The position numbers and the translations under genes are program-made. From Patiria miniata (taxonomy: Eukaryota > Echinodermata > Asteroidea > Valvatida > Asterinidae), in contig NW_024037063.1 of assembly GCF_015706575.1 (NCBI RefSeq), positions 7,936,927 to 8,000,926 of the forward strand: a stretch of DNA of 64,000 nt. Direction: 5' to 3'. Of the stretch, positions 50,001-59,319 are shown piece after piece. The notes below the pieces were generated by a model. The model was not told the origin of the DNA, did no database searches, and saw nothing but the letters and a program-made list of their open reading frames with translations. Within the stretch, counting starts at the first letter, position 1. Every line of letters begins with the position of its first letter.

Positions 50001-53000
50001 ACTCACATACGGAGAGCAACATTTGGGGAACAAATCCCCAGATTGTCTCAAAGCATAGTATCACCGACCCTGATCACAGAATGGCCGGTCTTAAATTTCG
50101 CTAAATCAGACGAAGGCCCATTGGCGGCATGCGGTAAGTTTTAACAAGATCAAACCAACTAGCATTAGCTTGGAACTTGTAGATTGTGGAAAAAAATTAA
50201 GAGTGATTAGATCAGACTAATTAACTTCAAAGATGCGCAAAAAGCTCAAGGGGCATGGCCTTTACCCTCACCTTTTCTTTTTTGCTCATACCCTTGCCAC
50301 ACAACATATTTCATATTTCCTTATATCGTCCTTATGTACGAAAGCCCATTAGCGCCACTGCAAGTACATATGTTGCGGATTATTTAATTCGTTATTACGG
50401 ATTATTATTTCGTTATTACGGATTACTAATTCGTATTTAATTCGTTATTACGGATTACTAATTCGTTATAACGGATTATTTAATTCGTTATTACGGATTA
50501 TTAATTCGTTATTACGGATTATTAATTCGTTATTACGAATTACTCGTACGTTCTGAGTCATTACTCGGCAAGTATGGCACAGGAGTGCAAACGTTGTATG
50601 CAAAGATAGCGCCGCCTAGCGGCGTTATATACATAGGCCCCTGGTCACGTGCTCTCCACGTGTGAGAACATCAGACTTATTTCGTAATAACGAATTAAAA
50701 ATTCCGTAATAACGAATTAAATAATCCGTAATAACGAATTAATAATCCGTAATAACGAATTAAATAATCCGTAATAACGAATTAATAATGGCGCTAATGG
50801 GCTTTCGTACTAATGGGCTTTCGCAGTGTAGCATTACAAAATGGCGACGTCACTGTTGATTTAACGCCATAGTACGGCGATATAACGCCATCGTACGGCG
50901 ATATAACGCAATAAAAAACGGCGACATAACGCAATAAAATACGGCGTTATAACGCAATAAAATACGGCGTTATATCGCCATAGTACGGCGATATAACGCC
51001 ATAGTACGGCGATATAACGCCATAGTACGGCGATATAACGCCATAAGAAAAAAGGACATGCGCAACAAATTGGCGAATACGAGCCACCGTAGTTTTCACA
51101 TGTGGCAGAGCCCACAACACATCAATTGATTGTCAAGTATCCATTTGAACTGGTTTTCTCCTGCAGAAAGTTGCTTTGCACTACCAGAGCCGAGAGAGAA
51201 GAAAGCCCTAGAAGGTGAGCATAATAGACGCACTTAATATAGCTGGTGTCTAGGTTCATTACGATTGCTATTTTTGATTCATATAAGTTGAACGGGTATA
51301 TACGCTTCTTTCAATTCAGCAAAATAAAAACTATTTTTGTAAAACGTTGAGCAAAGAAATTGAGAGCGGGTTTGAACTTGTGACCTCCGGATTGCCGTTC
51401 CGGTGCTCTACCAACTGAGCAATCCAGCCCTATGTAAACAGTTCCCCGATTTGTCAATATAATTGTTCAAGAGGCGCTAGTTAGAAGCCATAAACCAGTA
51501 TGCCATGCAGCCAGGGATTACGCCCAAAGTCACGATGCAGACCTTGGGAAATAGAGACAGGATACGGCTTTTGAATTTTTCATTTTTTTTTTGTGTACAC
51601 ATTTTTGAAATGAACTACAAAGGAAAACTGACTAGGTAAATTATAACAATTTTTATTTTTAAATTTACACAAAACAGTACTGTTACTGTGAGTACTGTTA
51701 ATAAGTTTTGGAAATACGCGTAATTATCACTTAAGTCTATAGGAGTCATGGGTCTGCACCCTTATTGTGCCACCATGAAAAGCGCCACCTATTGTCCAAT
51801 GGTGCCAATATTTGTCTGCTTTTAACAGCGCCCTCATAGGAAGATGGTGTCCGGGTGGCGATTTTTTTTCCCCCAAACGACATCCGCATGGGGCGTACTC
51901 TACGACGTTTTGGACTTTACTTCTCTTAAAAACATGAGAAAAAATATAAAGTTAGAAGGTCTTTATTTGCCATTAAAAAAATCCTTCATAAAGCCTTAGA
52001 TTAGAAAAGAAAGTAATTCGGGTAAAAAATGGTGATTCGAACCCATACCGCGAGGGTACCTCGCGGTACAAAATCACAATCCCATCCAATTGAGCTATCG
52101 AACTGCGCGACAAATCCTGGAAATTCATGGTTATAATACTACATGCGTACGTATCATAAAAGTATCGTAGAGGGCGCTCAACAACCATGTTTTGCGGCTG
52201 TTGTTAGGGAAAAAAATAATTCGCGTCCGGGTGACCGGTGGGAAAAAACTGTCTACCTTTTTAGTCAACACGATTTGAAAGATAGCAACATTTGCTTGGA
52301 AATATTAACAGAGCAGTATTTGCCATGCGCCCTCAATTTCATCTCTTATGAATTAAATACAGATACCCTTAGTGTTTGGAAACCACTGTGTAAGGTCCAG
52401 GTAGGGTTTTAATAATGCCGTATATCACTCTCTTCAGGGACCTTTCCCCCCATTCCTGAGGAGTCAGCATTATATCCATCATTCATAGCTGACGATTTCT
52501 TCATTTGTAACGACGGTGTGACAATTCCTGCTGAGTGGCATTGCGATGTAATTGTCGATTGCACGGACGGGGAGGACGAGACCGATTGTGGTAACTATAT
52601 CAACTGCAATTTAAATATTCACCAAATATCTTTATTATACGAGTTTCATATAAGGAACGCGCTTCACGATTCCTGATTTGTCAAACCTCCATGGCATGAT
52701 TCTACATGCCCACTTGTTTATAATATAATGTTTGCAGCTTTGCCCATGGATGACAGTTGCATAAACTAGGCTTACCATAACCAGTACGCAAAATCGACAG
52801 CGTCTCCACGAAGGCAACTGTCCAGCCTCTCAAATACAGGTTTCCAATACTGAAAAGCAGTGCCCCTCTTTTTGTTGATAGTTGCCCGAGACACTTTCGA
52901 ATTCAGCGAAAATCGAAGCTCATCACCACGAAAAATTGCACATTCGTGGTAGCCTTGTTGCCATTTTGCAATAGGCTTGCCCGGCACTAACACTATCGTT

Positions 53001-55246
53001 GTGATTTTGTATTTAGGGGCGGGAATCAGATCTAGCCTATTTCTGCATATAATTTGCATACATTAGCAGGAAAGCCTCCTTCATTGTAATGTTTCAAGAT
53101 TCTTTACCCGCTACCTGTCCCTACATTCAAAGTCCAAATACAGAACCAGTCTTCCTGAACGACAGGCAAATTTGAATTGGATATTATACAAACAATGAAT
53201 GTTTGTGAGTGCAATGGTAAGAATAATTTCATGAGGTGACAGATGAAATGTTCCTTCGCCTCGTGGAATGGAACATTTATTCTTTCCATTGCACGAACGT
53301 GAAACATTCATAATTTGTTTTATATAACACCTGAATAAATCCTTGTCATCTGATTGGTTGACTTTTAATAGCCAATTTATTCAGGTTAAAAACTGTTTAA
53401 AAGTTCGACAAGTTCATCATATTTATATTAATAATGCAAACTGTGCAACAGGTTGAGAACATTCGTATTCAATTTATCTCGATTTAAACCAGCGCCACCA
53501 CCGGCAGCAGTGACACCAGTCCGTGCAATGGAAGTTCTATTCACCGTGCAATAGAACTTCCATTGCACTGTGCGCTGCGCGCCATGCGGGCTCCGTGCGT
53601 TGGTACGAATAATTCAATGACATGTGATCAACGATCCACCAATCAAATGACGGGGATTTATTCAGGTGTTGTATCATATAGTGTGCCCGGCAGAAGGGCA
53701 TATGTGCATATGCCCTTATGCAATAGCGCGTAATGACCAAAATGTTCCCAGCAAAAGGGCATATGCTGAAAACTGCCTCCATTTTAATGAGATTTAAACA
53801 TTTTCGTCAGAAATTAACGTGTATAGTTGTTCCAAAACTTATGATTCATACGTGTGACAAATTTCACATTCGTACGATTTATATTACGTGTAGGAGAGCA
53901 TTGGATACAAAATGCGCGCGGGGGAACAATGGGACCTTTCAATGCAATTTTCTTTAAAATGATTTTTGCGTCAGAACGCTCATATGCCCTTCTGCCGGGC
54001 ACCCGACGTATTGTGCATGATTGAATGATTGGAATGTCCAATAGAATGGTTAAAGAGTGACAACAAACGGTAGATTTTTCGGTAAATCATATGGGCCTAT
54101 GACTGATTTAAATAATGTTCTTATCAGGATACCCAAATAATGAATGCATGGAAAATTGGAAATAAAAAAAATCCGATACACGAAAACACTGAGAGTCCGT
54201 CTCCCACTCTTCATCATGGTGCCCCCTTTCTTACATCCAATTTTTAAAATGCATTTCTGAACTAAAAAATAGAAAAGAAAAAGAAAAAATAGAAGAAGAC
54301 AACACCCAACTGCCTAAATATAAAATATAAACCAGTGGAGTTGAACATGCTGTTAAAAGAAGTCAAACGAACGTTCTCTCTAAATTCCAAAGAGTGAAAT
54401 TAGGGACTACACGTTTAGAGTGAAAATCACTCTCATTTCCGATATAGTCTGAAAAAAGAACCACTTCAGTCGAAGCTCGATGGACACCCGTTCAGTATAC
54501 AGATGTACATCATTATGTATACTCGGGCTTATATCAAAACGGCACATTTTAAGCTTTTGTACTTTTTCTCCAGTTTTCATTGTTATTTAATAAATTTGGT
54601 TATGAGGAAGTCAGAAAAATATCTCAAAACTAGAGGGATATATACCTCCATACCCCCACCGGATTTACGCCCCGCAGAAAACTACATATCCACTCAACGA
54701 CTGTGATTTCACCCTAATCCAGGGCAAAATGACCTCATTATGGGTCCCCCATCCTGACCATGACATCATACAGCTCACCTTCATTTAGAAATGTTATATA
54801 AGTTAAATACCTGTTGTTTTTTTATTAAATAATTATTATCCTGCCTCATTCTCTGCAAGGCTTTATCCAAATTAGGCTTGTATTTTCCGAAAGTTGCCTT
54901 TTATCCTACAGAGTCATTCTGTTCAATCACAGGGGAATATTGTACCGTTGGAAGACCATTCTTACACTATTGTTTGTTTTCATTTATAGTCAATGAGAGA
55001 GATGCCAGCCAAGACGCCCCTGACGCAAGGCGACGGGGCTACTTCGCAAAGAGATTTGCCAAAAGACAGGGTTCCGTCAACCAACAGGGCAACCCCTATG
55101 CAAAGAGATTTGCCAAAAGACAGGGTTCCGTCAACCAACAGGGCAACGTCTATGCAAAGAGATTTGCCAAAAGACAGGGTTCCGTCAACCAACAGGGCAA
55201 CGTCTATGCAAAGAGATTTGCCAAAAGACAGGGCGCCCCCAACTAA
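47021..55246 (+). CDS. Secreted multi-peptide (neuropeptide-like) precursor with an LDLa module
   Basis: Four exons (47021-47072, 51167-51214, 52438-52590, 54990-55246) join in frame to give 169 residues; all three introns are phase 1 with GT-AG ends. Residues 1-22 or so (MKAMIFIAFSAVFLVGL, then ESCFA) form a signal peptide. Residues 52-84 are an LDL-receptor class A module with FFICNDG, IPAEWHCD and DCTDGEDETDC, retaining the calcium-site acidic residues. It has only four of the usual six cysteines: the missing two are those that form the C1-C3 bridge. A basic site RRR at 98-100 is followed by repeats of KR-FA-KR-peptide. Predicted products: QGSVNQQGNPYA (111-122), QGSVNQQGNVYA (129-140 and 147-158) and QGAPN (165-169). 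N-terminal Gln would cyclise to pyroglutamate; no Gly precedes the KR sites, so amidation is not expected. A role as secreted signalling peptide is inference; an antimicrobial role is an alternative. LDLa modules are known in a few protostome prohormones, so kinship with those is possible. Confidence 0.82.
47401..47502 (+). repeat. 21-bp tandem array with CGTACGTACG core (intron 1)
   Basis: Copies of ATTCGTACGTACGAATTACT alternate with AAACCGTACGTACGAA forms at a 21-base step. Each unit contains a palindrome, TTCGTACGTACGAA. The same period and TTCG...CGAA design recur in the larger foldback at 49412-51092. Confidence 0.7.
48447..48996 (+). mobile_element. LINE 3' tail with internal ~165-bp duplication
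   Basis: It ends GTTAATAAACCATG then TTGAATTGAATTGAATTGAA, the kind of short tandem tail left by CR1/L2-like LINEs. Upstream, two diverged units of about 165 bp (from 48447 and from 48612) share TATCTGGCTCAT or CATCTGGTACAT, TCTAATCC-AAATGAAA and TTTTACCTGCAA. No coding part was found, so only 3' untranslated sequence is present. Confidence 0.55.
49412..51092. mobile_element. 1.7-kb foldback element with nested 21-bp arrays (intron 1)
   Basis: Outer ends are CTACGGTGGCTCATATTCGC and the inverse GCGAATACGAGCCACCGTAG; the inverted match continues through CCAATTTGTTGCGCA and into the arrays. TTTT lies on both sides as a possible short target duplication. Inside are 21-base arrays of GCGTTATAACGCCGTACTAT type (about 49445-49745) with an inverted counterpart (50862-51052). 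Further in, TTCGTTATTACGGATTATTA arrays (49812-49990, 50370-50545) face an inverted array (50675-50790). CGAAAGCCCATTAGCGCCA occurs twice forward (about 49780 and 50339), and its inverse lies near 50787-50826. No coding capacity is apparent. Confidence 0.75.
51167..51214 (+). CDS. Precursor gene exon 2: end of signal peptide and acidic spacer
   Basis: A 48-base exon with acceptor TTTTCTCCTGCAG and donor GAAG|GTGAGC, phase 1 at both ends. It encodes ESCFALPEPREKKALE. Signal cleavage after CFA is likely. The KK could be a further processing site. It begins only 74 bases after the right end of the large foldback element. Confidence 0.68.
51361..51430 (-). repeat. tRNA-like SINE head, degenerate (intron 2)
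   Basis: Reading leftwards it starts GGGCTGGATTGCTCAGTTGG, giving a clean D arm (GCTC/GAGC) and A box. An anticodon stem follows with five pairs (CCGGA/TCCGG) around loop ACGGCAA; the anticodon position reads GGC. Position 33 is C instead of T, the T stem does not pair and the acceptor ends do not match, so it is not a working tRNA. Most likely a tRNA-derived SINE or pseudogene. Confidence 0.55.
52031..52111 (-). repeat. tRNA-like SINE head with long variable arm (intron 2)
   Basis: Leftwards it holds an A box (ATAGCTCAATTGG) and a B box (GGGTTCGAATC), separated by a hairpin ACCGCGAGGTACCCTCGCGGT. The spacing suits a pol III promoter. The anticodon arm is not convincing, so a SINE is likelier than a tRNA gene. 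The downstream tail is not resolved. Confidence 0.5.
52438..52590 (+). CDS. Precursor gene exon 3: LDLa module
   Basis: A 153-base symmetric phase 1-1 exon between TCACTCTCTTCAG and TGTG|GTAACT. The phase 1-1 single-exon layout is the classic exchangeable form of LDLa modules. The cysteine pattern C2, C4, C5, C6 is kept and C1 and C3 are absent, Thr standing at the C3 place (GVTIP). Confidence 0.82.
53317..53680. repeat. Inverted repeat around ACACCTGAATAAATCC (intron 3)
   Basis: ATATAACACCTGAATAAATCC with TGATTGG downstream (53317-53360) is answered by CCAATCA and GGATTTATTCAGGTGTTGTA (53635-53675). It abuts the element at 53683 and encloses the 18-bp-stem hairpin at 53523. Possibly a decayed foldback element. 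Confidence 0.5.
53523..53568. repeat. Perfect 18-bp-stem hairpin (intron 3)
   Basis: GTGCAATGGAAGTTCTAT, a 10-base loop TCACCGTGCA, then ATAGAACTTCCATTGCAC. The stem is perfect. It lies inside the inverted repeat 53317-53680; whether it is transcribed as a small RNA precursor is unknown. Confidence 0.6.
53683..54002. mobile_element. 320-bp MITE with GTGCCCGGCAGAAGGGC ends (intron 3)
   Basis: The left end GTGCCCGGCAGAAGGGCATA is exactly inverted at the right end (TATGCCCTTCTGCCGGGCAC). An internal partial copy, CCCAGCAAAAGGGCATATGC, lies near 53747. The exact match of the termini suggests fairly recent activity. No target duplication was resolved. Confidence 0.65.
54376..54482 (+). mobile_element. 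Partial copy of the ACTCTCTAAATT MITE
   Basis: It matches the left half of 45794-46034 (CTCTCTAAATTCCAAAGAG, then GAAATTAGGGACTA and CTTCAGTCGAAGCTCGA) and stops abruptly at 54482, where the next repeat begins. Confidence 0.65.
54495..54680 (+). repeat. Dispersed repeat, 'tatatacccccac' family, copy 2
   Basis: Homologous to the reverse complement of 4431-4700 (see there). It ends GGATTTACGCCCC. It lies in intron 3, directly after the partial MITE. Confidence 0.5.
54990..55246 (+). CDS. Precursor gene exon 4: repeated peptide cassette and stop
   Basis: It follows acceptor TTTTCATTTATAG. After VNERDASQDAPDARRRGYFA come three 54-base units (55049-55102, 55103-55156, 55157-55210) and a shortened fourth (55211-55243) before TAA. 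Units are nearly identical in DNA; the visible product change is Pro to Val at one codon. Near-identity at silent sites points to recent tandem amplification or gene conversion. Confidence 0.85.
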
Positions 55247-55396
55247 GAGAGATTCACCAACAGACAGCCCTTATATCAACAATCCGGAAAGTAAATCGAA
55301 ACTTAAAGAACTACAACACGCCTGATCAATGAAAACGCCAACATCGATGAGTAATGTACAGTAAAAAAAAAAGAAAAAAAAAAAAAGAATTAGCTT

Positions 55397-55402
55397 AATA
55401 AA
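55397..55402 (+). terminator. Poly(A) signal AATAAA of the precursor gene
   Basis: First AATAAA after the stop codon, about 150 bases downstream, giving a short 3' UTR. Another AATAAA near 55961 is an alternative. Confidence 0.5.
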
Positions 55403-57461
55403 AACTACCGGTAATAAGTTACAGATAGAGTAGCCATCTCGTTAAAACGTAATAATTTTAAAATTACTTATATTCGCTTATAATTCCAGTTTCCTTTTGT
55501 TGCTTTGTTTAAGCCAAACAATCGTCTTATTTATCCTTTAGTCTGTTCATTTGTGGAATAATACTAATCCTCTTCCGTTCTCCCATCTCTCATTTCTATT
55601 CAAAATCATTATTTAGATTGACCGCACCCTCTTGATTGCACGCGGTCCTTAATTTTTTTTTTCTGGTGGTCGCAATTTTGGCAGTCCTCTCTCTTTGCCA
55701 GTCCTATCTTATGAAATTCAAACCAATATGAGCTCTTGGAGCAGCTTATTGCATGAACAGGGTTCCTTGCCAATTTCCTTTTAATTGTTGTGTGCGTTAT
55801 ACGTTTTACACTGAAGACACCTTCATCTTATAATATTTTCCTTCTTTGTATTTTCTTCTCATTACAAACGTGTTCCGCCGGTTTCAAGCCTTACTTGACT
55901 AGAAGACAATGACGTATATATACTTAAACAATCTAATTATACTCATAACTATGAAATTAATAAAACAATTTGGTGTTTGGCCATGTGATTGATTACACAG
56001 AACAAAGGATTTTTTCATTTTTCTCCTTGATTTCGGTAAATGTCAAATACGAAACCAATGTGAAAATAAAGATGTAAAAAGGGGTGTCAATATTATGTGA
56101 CACTTCATCAAACTTTTTACCGCGATCGGTGAAATTGAATGAACAATACCAATCTTTTCTTTAACTTGAATGAAATGATTTGTTTGGTAAATTCTCAGCT
56201 GATGAAATGATTCTTTATGAAGATTGAATGCTGATTTATGAGGGAACATTTTTTTTCAAATTAAATTGAAATGGATTGGAAAATACAGTATTAGTTATAA
56301 AGATACGTTCCTCATAATGATCTAACATACACTTTTTATTATTATCAAGATAACCCGAGTCTATCAAAACCTATCATTATTTTTAGACACCTGACTTTGA
56401 AGACTCGGAAAACACGGTGCCTTTTGGTGGTATGCAGTAAAAACCTCACATTTTAGGCAGGCCGAATATATAATACGCAGGGAAAATCAACTTAAGAGTA
56501 ACTTCTTCAGATGGGTGTAATAGTTTGACGTTGTATGTCATGCCTTATGCTGTGTTATATATGAACATCTTTACTCCTAGAAAAGTTATATCTTCCACTT
56601 AAAATAAAAGCTTCATTTATGTGCATGAAATACCATGGTTTTGAGTGCCTTAGTATAGGCCTATATGCAGTGTTTTGTCATGAAGAAGAGGAAAAACAGT
56701 ATTTTGAATTAACAGCAATGACCTGAATTAACCTCTGTTTTGAAGGCTATGCTTCACTTGATCTATAGCCAGAGACAGCTCTTTATATCACTTGTTTTTG
56801 AACCTGTTGACTGTCGGATATATGGATTCATGGATTTTTATTCCAAATTCAAAAGTGGGAGGGGCTGAACCTCATTTGACCTAGGGCGCTCTTTCCCCCA
56901 TTTTTTGGCTTTCTTTAAATATTCACGAAAGAAAAATGGGAGCATGGCCCCCGTTGCACATTCTGGGATGCACCAGTAGTTCCCTTCTGTCGTTAACACT
57001 TATTCAAGTGATGGTTTACAAATTTGGCGACAAATCGAAACTATTTTTTACACGTGCGATATGCAAAAATATACAAGTACTAATTTGATATTTTTCGAAG
57101 ATCTTGAGTGAGATAACAAGACGTTTAAATGGCTCGGCGCTTATACACTGAATATTGAAGCCTAGACATAAAAAAGTGAGTTGAGTTTAACTATCATATT
57201 TGAATAATACACTCATGTTTTATAACATTCGACGACTTTAAGGCAAAGCGATTATAAATGGGTCAGTAAGGTCATGTGACATTGGCCCTTTGCACAGTTG
57301 GAATGAAAGAGTGTTCTGTGATGCACTACCAAGCATTATTGCGCTTAGCAACCTTCCTATAGTCTCAACGCCAAGCAGTCATGCGAAATATTTTTTTCAA
57401 GTGCAGCTTTCGCTTTTGTTTCAACACGATGCAAAGAGCTCAAAGCGTCTGGATAACTTAC
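55403..57461. other. Intergenic; should hold the 3' exon(s) of the leftward coiled-coil gene
   Basis: The leftward gene leaves 57462 at a phase-1 donor, so its last exon or exons should lie here. One weak candidate starts near 56203, after a minus-strand TTTCATCAG acceptor, and would add about a dozen codons before a stop. It is too short to support alone. Confidence 0.35.
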
Positions 57462-58685
57462 CTGTTATGATGTCACTCTTTGATGTCTCTTCACGTCTAC
57501 AGCTATAATGATGCTTCTCAGCAAGTGTTTTGTATGCTCTCATCACCTGCATCTCCCAATCAGCAGCTTCTTCCAACTGTCTCCTCAGGGATTCATTTTC
57601 CTTTCTCAACTTTTCCAATTCTGTTTTGGAAGCAATCATTTCCTGGGCAGTGATCTTGCTTTCCCCGTCATCGTTATCATTCTCCTTGGTTGTCTGTACA
57701 CCTCGTGAGTTGTACCTCACCGACTCTGCTGCTGCTTGAACGGCGCCTGGTCTGATGGCAATGAGTTGGTGGAGGTCTTTTGCGGATTTTTCAGGGGTAC
57801 TGCTGCTTAATATGTTCGAGCTGTCCCTTTCTGTTTGAGTTTTTGATCTGTCCGGTCCGGATCTTTGAGATCTCTCATTTTTGGATTGGGCTATCTTCTG
57901 AATTTCCAGCGATGAGTTAGTGGTCATCAAGTCATCAAGTTGCCTGCTTCTTCGTCGTCCACAGTCTGGGCTGACAGACCCGCTAATAGTGGACATAAGG
58001 GTACGCTGCGGACTCGGTCGTCGGACTTTGATCCCTTGTATCCAGTCTTCATCTTCATTGACAATACGCCTATCTCCGTGATTTTGCTTATATTTCTTTT
58101 CCTTCTTACTTGTCAATTTCCCACGGTGCTTCTTTCGAGATGTCGTTGATGATGATGCTGTGTCCATAGCGGACTGGGACATGTCACCGGAGATGTGACG
58201 TTGTAAATGGGAAGACGATGATCTTGATGGGCAATGTGCTATGTAGGATTTCTGGAGCTGATTTGTAGCGACTGAAGCTTGTCTGATGACATGTAAAGCT
58301 GTAGTAGCTTTGCTTTCCAATGAGCTGAGTTGTTTGGCACTAAGACTGGGCTGATTTCTCCTCTTTGTTGCTGCGGACTGGCTTTTAGCAGAAACATTGT
58401 GTCTTATCACCGGGGTGCTGGTCACAGCACATACAGTTTTTTTAGTCTTCACCTCCCCCTGAGAACTACTCTTGAGATCGTCTATGATGTAATCCAAATC
58501 TTTCTTAATACCCATCTCCACAATTGACCGTTCGGATTGAGCCATCTCCTCTGATGTGTACACAACTTGCTTTTCTTTATGTCTTATGACACTCACAAAG
58601 CAAGAAGATTCTTTAGGGATTGCCACTCTTTCTCCTCTCAGCGATGGGAGTCTAAAACTGTCATTCTTTACCCTGGTCACCCCTG
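57462..58685 (-). CDS. Coiled-coil gene exon 2 (large)
   Basis: A 1224-base symmetric exon. An in-frame stop lies just upstream of the acceptor, which confirms that translation enters by splicing. Its long uninterrupted frame and biased composition are strong evidence of coding function. Confidence 0.78.
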
Positions 58686-59083
58686 CTGACTACAGCCAGG
58701 CAAAGCAGTCCTTATCACGATCTGTCCATTCGATTATTAGCTCCGATTGTTAAGTTTGGCGTTGGGTGCCCGTCAAGGACCATGTTGCCACTTGATTACC
58801 TCAGTGGTTGACTTGAATGAGTACACTTTCGCTAAAACACTGTCGGGTTCCATCCAATATAATCTTAATATCTTCAAAACACAAACTTCTATGGCTATGA
58901 GTTTTTTTAACTATAAGCTTGTATATGGAACTGTTCGTAAATATGACGGTACTCACATCTGTTGTTGAATAATTCCAGCGATTTTTCAGGTTTGTTTATG
59001 CGTCCGTGTCTTGTGTTTATCATCCATAGGATCATCCTGTATTCCTCGGAAGACACAACTCTGGCGGGCATCAAGAAACTCAT
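57462..59083 (-). CDS. Unrecognised Ser/Arg-rich coiled-coil protein (3' end not found)
   Basis: Two leftward exons join in phase 1 to at least 450 residues. Exon 1 (59083-58957) gives MSFLMPARVVSSEEYRMILW and ends AGAT|GTGAGT. Exon 2 (58685-57462) follows acceptor GTAGTCAG and runs 1224 bases without a stop to donor ACAG|GTAAGT. The middle is hydrophilic, rich in Ser, Arg and Lys, with a basic patch (RKKHRGKLTSKKEKKYK) that could act as a nuclear signal or microtubule/nucleic-acid contact. Near the end ELEKLRKENESLRRQLEEA forms a leucine-heptad coiled coil, followed by ADWEMQVMRAYKTLAEKHHY. I do not recognise the family; a centrosomal, ciliary or sperm scaffold is a guess from composition alone. 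It is convergent with the peptide precursor gene. Confidence 0.72.
58957..59083 (-). CDS. Coiled-coil gene exon 1
   Basis: 127 bases from ATG at 59083 to donor boundary 58957, encoding 42 residues plus one base. The next exon's TCAG acceptor supplies exactly the phase needed, which supports the model. Several in-frame Met residues follow, so the start could be later, but the first has the best context for a complete exon. Confidence 0.6.
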
Positions 59084-59306
59084 GATGTCAGAATCATAAG
59101 CATGCGCACATTCATTTAAACTAAAGGGTCATTGGTTGCCTACTGGTCTCATTATAACTGGACATTTGAAATCCTTTCTCTGTGAATGAGTTTTTGTTGA
59201 AGGATTCACCCGAAAGAATCGCTGACAAGGATATAGCACGGCAATTGAAAGGCCTGCCCAGACAAATCAACTGAAATCGATCCGCTGATGCGAGAGAACT
59301 GCGAGT

Positions 59307-59316
59307 GTTATATACG
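59307..59316 (-). promoter_or_regulatory. Candidate TATA box for the coiled-coil gene
   Basis: The minus strand reads GTATATAACA about 225 bases before the ATG. It resembles the candidate in front of the exon at 3184. Positional evidence only. Confidence 0.3.
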
Positions 59317-59319
59317 ACA

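Noticed and set aside
49482-51115. Open frames with RYIAVL-type heptads
   Set aside because: Products of 21-bp satellite arrays in the intron foldback.
51361-52111. Functional tRNA genes in intron 2
   Set aside because: A and B box-like sequences are present, but the T stem, acceptor stem or anticodon arm do not pair properly; SINE heads are the better reading.
54993-55325. A 110-codon open frame in the second frame of the repeated exon (RDLPKDRVPSTNRAT units)
   Set aside because: The 54-base repeat keeps other frames open. Only the KR-rich frame joins in phase to the LDLa exon and to the signal peptide.
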